The notes under the pieces: generated by a model
Database searches by the model: none
Seen by the model: only the letters and a program-made list of their open reading frames with translations
What the model was told of the DNA's origin: nothing
Shown: positions 9,801 through 15,361 of the stretch, piece by piece
How positions within the stretch are numbered: position 1 is the stretch's first letter
Layout of the letters: each line of letters opens with the position of its first letter
NCBI GenBank assembly: GCA_026770585.1
Contig: MU646639.1
Coordinates: 217,889 to 240,267 of the forward strand
Length of the DNA: 22,379 nucleotides
Direction: 5' to 3'
From: Baffinella frigidus
Lineage: Eukaryota; Cryptophyceae; Cryptomonadales; Baffinellaceae
Position numbers and translations under genes: made by a program

Positions 9801-11585
9801 TCACGAAGTTGGAATACCTTATCCTGGTACAAATATCTACAACCCCACATATAAATAGGCCCCTCTAGCGTTCTCGAGTGGCAGCCTGGATGATTCAACG
9901 TTTTCGCACCACAAGTCGACGGATGTGTACCGAACAGGATAACCAACTTCTGGTCTCGGAGTTGGTGGGCCGGGATTCCTAGTTCTGTCTCAGTCTATCC
10001 GGTCTCACCACTTTGGTGAGACCGGGCTCGTTTCCGCTCTAAAGTTGACGGGGGGTTGTACCGCAGACCCAGCGTGTCATCTTGAGAAAAGTTGGCCAAC
10101 CCTGTCTGAGGCAGAGCTAGGATTCCAGGGGCAAATCGTGGTTGCGATCGAGGGGGGCAGAATTGAGACCTCGAGGGGGCATTTGGTCGCGCGGACGTAG
10201 TGCCCAAGGGCGAGGGGGCCTGCCGCGCCGATGTTGCACTCCCTATCCTCAAGTTGACATGCTCCATTTTCGGTACAGATTCGTCAACTTTGGAGCGAAA
10301 CAGCGCCCGGGGGCACCAAATTGGTGAGCCTGAATAGACCGCGACACAGCTGGGTGGAGACCTCGAGTGAGTATATACGTATCCCTTAAGTGACCAACGG
10401 GCGAAAAATCGCCCGTGGAAGCCCTAGGCAGGTCCTAGGGCCCTACTGTAGGGCGTATGAGCCTACTGGTCACTTAAGGGATATAGCATGGATACCTCGA
10501 GGGGGCATTTGGTCGCGCGAACGTAGTGCCAGAGGGCGAGGGCTCCTGCTGCGCCGATGTTGCATGACCCGATGTTGATCGTCGTCAGGCACGAATTCAC
10601 CTGCCGGGTTTGGTGCGTTTGTCAACGCGTGCTTGATTGAGACGTAGTAACCGTCGTCAGACGGATTTTGTTAATCGTCGTGAGACACGAGCTCACCTGC
10701 ACCGTATTCTAGCTCTGCCCCAGTCGGGTTGACTGATCGTTTTCATTCCAAAAGTTGTCGAATTTGCACCAACCCCCCGGGGAATTGACTTCCGGTCTCG
10801 CCAAATTGACGAGACTAAATTGTTTGAGACAGAGCTAGATATTTCAAAAACTTGGCATGCTTACCAGAAGACAAGTGCTCCCGCCACGTTTTGGGTTTCG
10901 GGTTTCGGGTTTCGGGTTTGAGATGGAGAGGGCAGCGCCGCCTCAAGTGTGTAGGGCCTAGTGTTCAGCATGTAGTTTTTCGGGTTTCGGGTTTCGGGTT
11001 TCGAATTTCGGTTGAAGACTGAGAGTTGAGGGCTGAAGATTCAGAGTTTAGGGTTTAGGGGTTAGGGGCGTTACCGACATGACTTGCGAGAGCATGATCG
11101 CACCTCGGACTCCCAGCTGCGAGTGCGAGAGCTCCAAAGTCTCCACCTGGTTGAGGGTTTGTGTTCATGTTTAGAGTTCAGGGTTTAGGGTTTAGGGTTT
11201 ATGTTTAGGGTGTAGGGTTTGGGGTTTAGGGTGTGGGGTTTAGGGTTTGGGGTTTGGGGTTTAGGGCCTCCACCTTGCAGTCTTGCGCTCGCAGACATTC
11301 CGACAGCGCTACCGCCTGAGAAAAAAATTAGACCGTTAGAAGAGAAAACGAGGGAGACCGTTATCTTTCTACCGAGAGAGAGAGAGAGAGAGAGAGACCG
11401 GTATCTCTCGGCCTGCGCGAGCAGCAAAGGTTCTTCTTAGTGAACGTATTCGAGCCCATACGCCGAGCTGCGAGAGTGAGAGCTGCAATGGTCCGACCTT
11501 GCAGTCTTGCGCTCGGAGACACTCTGACAGCGCTACTGAATGCTCCGCGAATGAGGGAGAGACCGTTAGAAAAAGAGATGGATAC

Positions 11586-11619
<34 letters not shown>

Positions 11620-11672
11620 GGATGGATGGATAGATAAAAAGATAAATCGATAGATAGATAGATAGATAGATG

Positions 11673-11730
<58 letters not shown>

Positions 11731-14373
11731 TAGATAGATAGATAGATACATCACCGTACATGGCGAGAGAGACCGTAGTCGCTGTACCTTCCTTGCACGT
11801 CCTGGTACAACGTTGTAGGTCTCGTCCAGATACACCGTGAAAAAAAAGTCGAGCCCCGCATCACCTTCCCAGAGCCGTCAGAAACAACCACGAAACCCCA
11901 GGTCGCTAAACCAGGACGGGCTATTTTCATGGTCATGACACAGGGCTGCAGTTTTGCTCCAGTACCGGCGAAAAAAACGCGGTCCAGGGCTGGACGCTTC
12001 CCGATTTCATAGGGAAACCGTTTCGAATTAAAACTGTGGTGTGCTATCGTAGGGGTGATTTTCTGCAATGATACAGCCATGGCGAGGATAAGATAGCATG
12101 TTATATCCTTAACATAGCACAAAACATTCATGTAAATTGAATCTGATTTCCCATGAGATTAGGAAGATTACCTGCAGTTCCGTGACGGTGTCGGATGTGA
12201 TTGTCTTGGACGCTGCGCACCATCAGGGTTTGGGGTTTAGGATTCAGGGTGTGAGATTTGGGATTTGGGGTTTGTGGTTTGGGGTTTGGGGTTTGGGGGT
12301 TGGGGTTTGGGGTCTGGGGTTTGGGGTTTGGGGTTTGGGGTTTGGGGTTNNNNNNNNNNNNNNNNNNNNNNNGGGTTTAGGGTTTGGGCTTTAGGATTTG
12401 TGGTTTACCGGTGGACAGGGCGAAAAGTATTCCCACGTCGGGTTCGATCTGGTTTGGGTTTTGGGTTTTAGTTTGGGTTTTAGGGTTTCGGGTTCCGGGT
12501 TTCGGGTGGAGAGGGCGAAGAGTATGCGCATCCGGTTCGGGGTGTGGGGTTTCGGGCTTGGTGTGTCTGGTGTGGGGTTTGGGGTTTGGGGTGTATGGTT
12601 TGGGGTTTGGGGTTTGGGGTTTGGGGTTTAGGTTTTAGGGTTAAGGGTTTGAAGTTTGGAGTTTGGGGTTGGGGAGTTGGGGCTTTGGGATTTATGGTCT
12701 AATGAGATTGGGTTTGGGGTTTGTGGTGTGGGGTTTAGGGTGTGGGGTTTAGGATCAACCTTTAGTTTTTCGGAGGCAGTGAGGAACTTGGAGGTGAGGC
12801 GTCCGCTCCAGGTTGAGCCTTCAATCACGTCCATTCGATCCGCCATCTACTCGACATCACGTCCGTCAAATCAGCTATCTATACGTGATCACGTCCATCA
12901 AATCAGCCGATCGGCCATCTACACGAACTCACGCCCACCACGTCAGGCTTGTGCACGTGATCACATCCATCTGATCCACCATCTACTCGAAATCACGTCC
13001 ATCTATTTAGACTTCTACACGACATCACGTCCGTCAGATCGGCGATCTACACGAAATCACGTCCATCAAATCAGGCGTGTCCACGTGGTCACGTCCATAC
13101 GATCCGCCATCGACCCGTTCACGTCCATCAAATCACGTGGCTGCACGAAATTACGTGCATTGATCAGACTTCTGTACATACTGCGGGCAAAGGGGAACCA
13201 GGATGCTCTCAGTCCACTCGAGAATGCTGGAGCAACCAATTTAAGCCCGCGATGCTTTTACAGGTGGGAATTTTTGTAGTAACTTTCGTGAGTTTGGTCA
13301 CGTTGCTCCCGGATATCTGGGAGCAACGTGACCAAGCCCGCCTGCGACTGGTACCAATTCTTACAACCCCATATTTGTAAATAGGGTGCTCCAGAATTCT
13401 CGAGTGGCAGCTGTGAGGCCGTTTCAGCCTTCCGAAAAGCCAAAAGCCGGAAGTAGGGGAAACTCCCTCCTGGGTACAACTTGTGATTCGTGCAGCACAT
13501 TCTACAAGGCAAATTCTGCAATGCCCCTCTGCCTCCCCCAACTGTCGCCGTGTTGACTTCCCGCGGAAATTGTCAACTTCCAGAGTGTCAACTTCCGCGC
13601 GCTGTGTGTCAACTTCCCTGGCCGTGTCAATTTTCGCCATGTGTCAACTTCTCTCGCTGCGTTAACTTTTGATTCTCACCTCCTTCCGGACATCCTCGGT
13701 CTTCTGGTCCGCGGCGTTGAAACCCTCCTCGACTACCTCTCTGGATAAGGGTTGAGGTTTGAGGGTTTCGGGTTGAGGTTTTAGGTTTCAGGGTTTAGGG
13801 TTTAGGGTGTAGGATTTAGGATTTAGGGTTTGGGGTTTAGGGTTTGGGGTTTGGGGTTTAGGGGTTAGGGGTTAGGATTTAGGGGTTGACCGCAAAGTGC
13901 TCAGCTCCTCCTCTAACCGCCGCGTCGCTAGCTGGAGAACCTGTTTTGGGGTTTAGGGTTAAGGGTTTAGGTTGATTTAGGAGTCAGGGTTTATGTTTTA
14001 GGGTTTAGGGGTTTAGGTTTAAGTTTTAGGTTCTAGGGTTTAGGGTTTAGGGTTTAGTTTTTTGGGTTTAGGGTTTAGGGTTTAAGGTACCCCCCCCCCC
14101 TAGCCTGTCAACATTAGAATAGTCAGTCATCGCGAGTGAGGGAGAGCTAGACCTTGATGCCATTCTTTTTTTTCCTCGAGAGAGTAACTTTTAGCTTTGT
14201 CTCGGTCGATTCGGTGTTACCAATATTTCCCGTTTCCACTCCAAAGTTGACGGATTCGTACCACAACCTCAGCCTGTCAACTTTAGAAAAGTCCGCCAAC
14301 AGACCTTGATATCATTCTCCTTCTTCTCGAGAGAGGCTTCGAGGAGCGCGATCTTCTCCGCGGGACGAGACAT
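1836..14373 (-). CDS. Coiled-coil, LRR, HECTD1-like C-terminal domain protein (23 exons)
   Basis: I built this gene by chaining exons with acceptor/donor sites and matching phases; all 23 sum to 1,554 nt, which is 517 codons plus a stop, with no frame conflict. Layout: coiled coil (residues 1-60), a less clear link (61-116), ribonuclease-inhibitor-type LRRs (about 117-313), then a SUN/discoidin-like domain (about 338-517) like the one in the ubiquitin ligase HECTD1. No signal peptide or membrane segment is visible, so it is probably cytosolic or nuclear. LRRs bind proteins, and the C-terminal fold usually binds ligands or proteins; the specific role is unknown. The start is the ATG at 14373 in the context gaagagATGT. 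Weak points are exon 17 and the stretch between exons 6 and 7, where the LRR spacing suggests a missed short exon. The parts are detailed in separate entries. Confidence 0.8.
1880..2157 (-). repeat. Intron 22: TTTCGGG repeats plus copies of the exon 22 3' end
   Basis: The intron contains TTTCGGG/TTTCAGG arrays (1892-1924, 2104-2150; G-rich on the plus strand, C-rich in the transcript). Between them lie decayed copies of the exon 22 end with its donor: 2051-2090 still encodes NSSGKDQLTF followed by G|GTGCG, and 1945-1970 retains only the last bases and the donor. Confidence 0.75.
2253..2320 (-). repeat. Intact arm of an inverted duplication
   Basis: On the minus strand this reads CCAAATTCCATGAGCCTGAA through GGTACAGTGGCAGCCCTC to AAACGTGGAGGC. 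The same sequence is present on the plus strand at 2467-2516 plus 2734-2760, where element D1 splits it. It therefore serves as the empty-site reference for D1. Confidence 0.8.
2345..2412 (-). repeat. Dispersed repeat family E, copy 3 (inverted)
   Basis: Shares the AGAGATACCTCTATTACTAC and ACGCGGCCGCCATG segments (inverted) with family E tails at 950-975 and 18070-18095. Confidence 0.5.
2427..2460 (-). repeat. Partial copy of exon 22 (5' end)
   Basis: Carries the acceptor gaacag and codons YRYLRIRK, then departs into GTATTGG, which happens to be a plausible donor. The genuine exon 22 continues into KTGLNSSG. The copy lies upstream of the real exon in gene orientation. Confidence 0.8.
2517..2733. 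mobile_element. Family D element, copy D1
   Basis: TIR CCACTCGAG...CTCGAGTGG with longer imperfect arms (GACTGGAAGAGGGACTATTTAAA). Comparison with the unsplit copy at 2253-2320 shows that the element was inserted at an AG dinucleotide, which is present on both sides (2515-2516 and 2734-2735), so the target duplication is 2 bp. The interior is AT-rich, contains TGTGTAGTAA, and has no credible coding frame. Confidence 0.8.
2948..2980 (-). repeat. Second partial copy of the exon 22 5' end
   Basis: Matches the genuine acceptor region (AGGTAGCGATA, CCTGTTCAT, GGGGCAAA on the plus strand) but keeps only GYRYL before diverging into a stop. Confidence 0.7.
3205..3337. mobile_element. Family B element, copy B1, at a splice donor
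   Basis: TIR CTCYGCCTCAST / ACTGAGGCAGAG. The interior holds CTCAAGTTGACAT, GCGGTACAAATTCGTCAACT and GGAGCGCAAAAGAGCCCGGG, shared with the other B copies. In gene orientation the element starts about 12 nt inside intron 21, right behind the donor of exon 21. Confidence 0.8.
3680..3900. repeat. Intron 19: tandem duplication with GTTGACTT motifs and an exon 19 copy
   Basis: Two related halves (about 3683-3800 and 3826-3945) each carry ACAGGGTTGACTTT-type motifs followed by the exon 19 region. The left half holds a partial exon 19 copy at 3758-3800 that encodes EDGTDALRHWEFQ and keeps a donor (CAG|GTGTG). It lies downstream of the genuine exon in gene orientation. Confidence 0.75.
4195..4720 (-). 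repeat. Intron 17 (part): copies of exon 18, of intron sequence, and a 55-bp minisatellite
   Basis: Two decayed exon 18 5' copies are present: 4321-4358 (VSWFAVDMGHG, with acceptor) and about 4588-4616 (VSWFAVDQG, no acceptor). Segment 4240-4302 (CCAGCGTTGGAGATT...GTCAAGAGTCGCA) recurs at 4658-4705. Three units of about 55-60 bp containing TTAGGCACCGCCCA and AGCTAGGGTTTCAGG occupy 4421-4585. Confidence 0.75.
5208..5260. mobile_element. Family B fragment in intron 16
   Basis: GGCGGACTATTCTTAAGTTGACATGCCGGG-type sequence matches the left part of B2 at 6358-6390. No right end is present. Confidence 0.55.
5285..5700 (+). repeat. Intron 16: two minisatellites
   Basis: 5285-5403 holds two units of about 60 bp with CCCCCAAACGGAATGA, GGTTTATT and CACGAAAT. 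5429-5700 holds about seven degenerate units of about 32 bp with the consensus AAGGCTTCAGGGTGTGTCTA then GCGGACGTGC. Neither encodes a supported protein. Confidence 0.75.
5958..6290 (+). repeat. TCTGGGG minisatellite and TTTCGGG variants in intron 15
   Basis: About twenty perfect TCTGGGG heptamers run from about 5985 to 6126, preceded by TTTGGGG units and followed by TTGCGGG, TTTCGGG and TCTCGGG units. The long Gly/Leu/Trp-rich and Pro/Arg-rich open frames here come from the repeat. In the LRR gene transcript the strand is C-rich. Confidence 0.95.
6348..6472. mobile_element. Family B element, copy B2, at a splice donor
   Basis: Shares CTCAAGTTGACATGCCGGG, GTGCGGTACAAATCCGTCAA and the right TIR ACTGAGACAGAG. 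In gene orientation the TIR begins about 7 nt inside intron 15, directly behind the donor of exon 15 (CAG|GTCCTCG). Confidence 0.8.
6905..7031. repeat. Imperfect inverted repeat in intron 13 (TGCTATC family)
   Basis: Outer arms ACTATCTTA / TAAGATAGT and inner arms ATGCTATCT / AGATAGCAT, with GGGTGGAAG repeated twice. A related unit (GTGCTATCGTAGG...TAAGATAGCA) lies at 12041-12097, so this is probably a small mobile element family. Confidence 0.5.
7051..7100 (-). repeat. Partial copy of exon 14 upstream of the real exon
   Basis: Matches 6825-6875 (GAGGCGGCCGTCGTCTGGTC, then ACGATGTTCGA) with an acceptor-like ggcag, but a lost base puts it out of frame. A third, shorter copy of the exon 14 3' part (CAGGCGTCAAGG) is at 6655-6666 on the downstream side. 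Confidence 0.75.
7208..12846 (-). CDS. Exons 4-13 of the LRR gene: leucine-rich repeats
   Basis: Exons are 12760-12846, 12409-12448, 12172-12212, 11274-11315, 11075-11146, 10496-10600, 8798-8892, 8029-8149, 7670-7747 and 7208-7284. LRR signatures include VETLELSHSQLGVRGAIM (exon 8), SCLTTINIGSCNIGAAGALA (exon 9), VIDIRDNNVGQGKVVQAMEL (exon 10), LLDLSACGIMDQ (exon 11), SVSVCDNQIT (exon 12) and EEGVGHLTKVLEANQCIEAI (exon 13). The repeats run continuously across exon joins at roughly 28-residue spacing, as in the ribonuclease-inhibitor LRR class. Exons 4-6 (for example ILFALST, TITSDTVTELQ) are less diagnostic. The exon 4 acceptor is a guess (gtag|ATGGCGG). Donors such as GTACGT, GTAAGA and GTATCC support the models. 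Confidence 0.8.
7319..7550 (+). repeat. Interstitial telomere-like TTTAGGG array in intron 12
   Basis: About thirty TTTAGGG units with occasional TTCAGGG and TGTAGGG variants. The array lies between exons 12 and 13, and the two exons join in phase as one continuous LRR, so it is intronic and not a chromosome end. Confidence 0.95.
7745..8028 (-). repeat. Intron 11: triplicated segment around the exon 12 acceptor
   Basis: Three related segments (about 7745-7780, 7952-7988, 7989-8022 on the plus strand) contain the patterns CCCTGGAATCC and GTGTTATTTCCGTG. The first abuts the exon 12 acceptor; the others look like upstream tandem copies of it. Confidence 0.55.
8344..8412 (+). repeat. Tandem duplication, about 37-bp unit
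   Basis: GGTAGCCCGCTGTGTGGTTC followed by TGCGCTGCGGA occurs twice back to back in intron 10. Confidence 0.9.
8621..8665 (-). repeat. Partial copy of the exon 10 3' end
   Basis: The minus strand keeps a stretch corresponding to the end of exon 10 (KPTLRAVG), with GT changed to AT at the donor. It is downstream of exon 10 in gene orientation. Confidence 0.75.
8748..8783 (-). repeat. Telomere-like block in the reverse orientation
   Basis: CACCCCAAACCCTGAACCCT on the plus strand, inside intron 10. It is the only obvious repeat block in the LRR gene whose G-rich strand is the transcript. Confidence 0.8.
9016..9165 (+). repeat. 75-bp tandem duplication
   Basis: Two copies, 9016-9090 and 9091-9165, starting CGTTATGTG and ending TGTGTGTTTGTC, with few differences. 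The AT-rich segment, with GTGTAGTAAATTTC, resembles the interior of family D, so a D relic may be the source. Confidence 0.85.
9168..9444 (-). repeat. Two partial copies of exon 10 in intron 9
   Basis: 9168-9240 corresponds to the middle of exon 10 (minus strand: TNVGQGKAVQAI, then a stop), with TTCAG just before it. 9427-9444 corresponds to the 5' end (CAG then VIDIR). Both are upstream of the genuine exon and cannot be translated through. Confidence 0.75.
9691..9881. mobile_element. Family D element, copy D2
   Basis: TIR CCACACGAGAACGCCAGAGG on the left, ending in TTCTCGAGTGG on the right, with TTTGTGTAGTAACTTTCGTT and TACAACCCCACATA inside. The flanking dinucleotide CA occurs on both sides, consistent with a 2-bp target duplication. 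Confidence 0.8.
9979..10121. mobile_element. Family B element, copy B3 (inverted)
   Basis: Bounded by CCTAGTTCTGTCTCAG and CTGAGGCAGAGCTAGG, it carries GACGGGGGGTTGTACCGC and a GGTCTCACCACTTTGGTGAG internal palindrome. It has the longest TIR of the family here. Confidence 0.8.
10169..10240 (-). repeat. Partial copy of the exon 9 3' end
   Basis: Encodes SCNIGAAGPLALGHYVRATK followed by CPLE and a donor (GAG|GTCTC) on the minus strand. The 5' part is missing where element B4 abuts. It is downstream of genuine exon 9. Confidence 0.85.
10241..10346. mobile_element. Family B element, copy B4
   Basis: Contains TCCTCAAGTTGACATGCTCC, TCGTCAACTTTGGAGCG and AATAGACCGCGACACAGCTG. The left TIR is lost where it meets the partial exon 9 copy. 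Confidence 0.7.
10381..10482. mobile_element. Family C element, copy C3
   Basis: Starts ATCCCTTAAGTGACCAACGG, ends AGCCTACTGGTCACTTAAGG plus GAT, and has the interior GCCCTAGGCAGGTCCTAGGG. It lies 14 bp from the donor edge of exon 9, inside intron 9; ACCTCGAG occurs on both sides. Confidence 0.8.
10672..10700 (-). repeat. Partial copy of the exon 9 5' end
   Basis: The minus strand reads an acceptor (ggtgcag) followed by V-S-SCLTTIN, matching genuine exon 9 (V-N-SCLTTIN). It is upstream of the exon, and element B5 begins just beyond it. Confidence 0.75.
10709..10839. mobile_element. Family B element, copy B5
   Basis: CTAGCTCTGCCCCAGTC on the left and TGAGACAGAGCTAG on the right, with a diverged interior (AAAAGTTGTCGAATTTGCAC). 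It sits about 10 nt upstream of the acceptor of the partial exon 9 copy. Confidence 0.75.
10893..11074 (+). repeat. Intron 8: TTTCGGG and TTTAGGG blocks
   Basis: TTTCGGG runs at 10893-10918 and 10977-11004 and TTTAGGG at 11046-11068. At 10861-10890 the minus strand reads NVAGALVF with a strong donor (GTAAGC), which could be an alternative or decayed LRR exon; it is not needed, because exons 8 and 9 join as a continuous LRR. Confidence 0.6.
11147..11273 (-). other. Intron 7, flanked by an 8-bp direct repeat
   Basis: This 127-nt intron consists largely of CCCTAAA-type repeats in the transcript strand. Its two ends read aAG|GTGGAG and ccAG|GTGGAG, so AGGTGGAG is present at both junctions, with the donor in one copy and the acceptor in the other. 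The related copy at 11441-11536 has no intron at the same codon boundary (K|V). Confidence 0.75.
11372..11400 (+). repeat. GA microsatellite
   Basis: Perfect (GA)n in intron 6, adjacent to the duplicated GAGGGAGACCGTTA motif that also follows the exon 7/8 copy. Confidence 0.9.
11441..11536 (-). repeat. Intronless partial copy of exons 7 and 8
   Basis: The minus strand reads VALSECLRAQDCK directly joined to VGPLQLSLSQLGVWARIRS. It corresponds to exon 7 (AVALSECLRAQDCK) plus exon 8 (VETLELSHSQLGVRGAIM) with no intron between. The last codons are decayed. It lies upstream of exon 7 in gene orientation. Confidence 0.85.
11580..11750 (+). repeat. GATA microsatellite
   Basis: About forty GATA units with GATG, GACA and AAAA interruptions, in intron 6. 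The Tyr/Leu/Ser/Ile-rich minus-strand open frames here are repeat translations. Confidence 0.95.
11760..12130 (-). other. Intron 6 stretch with weak coding potential
   Basis: This unique-sequence stretch has an open minus-strand frame. One phase-compatible candidate exon (after ctgcag, reading through TWGFVVVSDGSGK to a GTGATG donor, about 11861-11941) could fit between exons 6 and 7, but it does not look like an LRR. I see no other gene here. Confidence 0.3.
12350..12372. other. Assembly gap (23 N)
   Basis: The run of N lies within a TTTGGGG repeat array in intron 5, so the true length of this intron is unknown. Confidence 1.
12505..12540 (-). repeat. Partial copy of exon 5
   Basis: The minus strand reads CGAACCGGATGCGCATACTC then TTCGCCCTCTCCACC, matching exon 5 (EPDVGILFALST). 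Acceptor and donor are lost. It lies upstream of exon 5 between TTTGGGG arrays. Confidence 0.75.
12823..13175 (-). repeat. 32-bp minisatellite that runs into exon 4
   Basis: About eleven degenerate units (minus-strand consensus GTAGATGGCGGATCGAATGG then ACGTGATTTC). The last unit contains the putative exon 4 start (gtag|ATGGCGGATCGAATGG). The array therefore appears to have grown from the intron 3/exon 4 boundary. Confidence 0.8.
13214..13407. mobile_element. Family D element, copy D3
   Basis: TIR CCACTCGAGAATGCTGGAGC / GCTCCAGAATTCTCGAGTGG. Inside, 13294-13335 is a perfect 17-bp-arm palindrome (TTGGTCACGTTGCTCCC). It lies in intron 3. Confidence 0.8.
13545..13672 (+). repeat. TGTCAACTT cluster in intron 3
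   Basis: TGTCAACTTCC-type motifs recur about every 20 bp (seven copies). The same motif is part of family B and also clusters at 19711-19802. Confidence 0.7.
13680..14373 (-). CDS. Exons 1-3 of the LRR gene: N-terminal coiled coil
   Basis: Exons are 14305-14373, 13891-13940 and 13680-13740. Exon 1 reads MSRPAEKIALLEASLEKKEN... and ends AAG|GTCTG. Exon 2 (VLQLATRRLEEELSTL plus two bases) has donor G|GTCAAC. Exon 3 starts after CAG and completes an Arg codon, then reads EVVEEGFNAADQKTEDVRKE with donor GAG|GTGAGA. The 60 residues are Glu/Lys/Leu-rich with heptad-like leucine spacing, so they probably form a coiled coil for self-association or partner binding. Introns 1 and 2 are filled with TTTAGGG-type repeats (plus strand); intron 1 also carries two family B fragments and a decayed copy of the exon 1 end. 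Confidence 0.75.
13748..14090 (+). repeat. TTTAGGG-type arrays of introns 2 and 1
   Basis: Blocks at 13748-13886 and 13944-14085, interrupted by exon 2. On the transcript strand of the LRR gene they read CCCTAAA. Confidence 0.9.
14101..14303. mobile_element. Two family B fragments with an exon 1 copy between them (intron 1)
   Basis: 14101-14150 is the right end of a B element (CCTGTCAACATTAGAATAGT ... GAGAGCTAG). 14188-14303 is a second B copy without its right TIR (CCAAAGTTGACGGATTCGTA, CTGTCAACTTTAGAAAAGTC). Between them, 14151-14184 matches the 3' end of exon 1 (AAG|GTCTAG on the minus strand). In both cases the B sequence starts within a few bases of the donor. Confidence 0.7.
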
Positions 14374-15361
14374 CTCTTCTTCTTTAAGTCAACTCCGCTC
14401 CCCTTGTTCGCAGCTGCCCCTCGTTCGTAGCCTCAGCCCCAGCAGCTCAGCACACGTTCACGCCCCCTGTGGTGTATGTGCGGGTCTTGTCTGTGCGGGT
14501 CCTTCCAGCCTGCGCTAATGCTGCATTGCTGCCCGCCGCCGCCTCCTCGCCTTTCCTTCGGGCGCAGCTCGCCTTCACCTGCGGCGCGGTTTCAACGCTC
14601 AGGCTTCCGAACCAAGGACCAACAGCTCCGCCCCGACCACACATGTGTGCCCGGATTCAAACTCTCACATTAACGCCAAGGCAGCGCCAATCAAATCTTT
14701 CCGGGAGAGTAGAAAGAGCGCGCCCTCTGTCCTCGATAAGAGGCGGCGTGTGAGCAGGAGGAAGGCTTGCCGCCGGAAGGCGTGGAGGGCGGCCATGAGA
14801 GGAGTGACAGCTGGTGCTGATGAAATACTGCTGGAGGCTATCGGACCGTGCGGCTCTCATTCCGCTCTCCACTATTTAGAGATCCCGGGAACTGTGGGAT
14901 TCTCTCTCTTCTCCCAGCTCCCTCGACACAAGAACACCGCCCAACCCGCGAACCGCGGTACCCAGACGGCAGATTCGGCGGTCTCGCGCTGCCGCGACAG
15001 ATGTCAGTGCACGCTCGAAGCGGAGGCGGGTACCTCAGGAGGGACAGACGCCTCGCTCACCCACCTGAAAATTTCTCAACTACCAGAAAGTGACTTTCAC
15101 GGGAAAGTGGCCAGCCACGCATGGCTGGAGGGGGTGGTATTCAAAGTCATTTAAGGCAAAAGGGGTTTCAAAAGTCAAGTTTTAGAGGAAAATGGCTCCA
15201 ATAACGACTCAATGGCTCCAAGTACGACCCTGGAATACCACCAAGAGCCTGGCGCGGCGGGCCCGGACTCTTTTTAGGACGAGATCGCAATCTCCTCTGC
15301 GTCTGCCCAACAAATCGGACAGGCAATTTCACGTGACCACCCACACAACACTCTCTCCATC
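14374..15361. promoter_or_regulatory. Divergent intergenic region between the LRR gene and TPI
   Basis: The starts of the two genes are 988 bp apart and face away from each other, so this region must hold both promoters and 5' UTRs. It is GC-rich and free of telomere-like repeats. Visible details are a CCAGCCACGCATGGCTGG palindrome at 15111-15128, the inverted pair GGTGGTATTC / GAATACCACC at 15133 and 15233, and a twice-repeated AATGGCTCCAA unit at 15191-15222. No TATA box is obvious. The open frames of 60-170 codons here overlap one another and show no recognisable protein. Confidence 0.6.

Noticed and set aside
12172-12212. LRR reading VQDNHI in exon 6
   Set aside because: This frame conflicts with the phase of exon 5; the phase-compatible reading is ASKTITSDTVTELQ.
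12137-12638. Gly/Leu/Trp-rich open frames around the N gap
   Set aside because: They translate TTTGGGG repeats, and the frames cross unknown bases.
12656-13279. 207-codon open frame rich in TSIRSAI-type repeats
   Set aside because: It is the plus-strand translation of the 32-bp minisatellite and the adjoining intron.
14645-15154. 169-codon open frame in the divergent intergenic region
   Set aside because: It has no recognisable motif, overlaps other frames of similar length, and occupies the space needed for two promoters. A small gene cannot be excluded.
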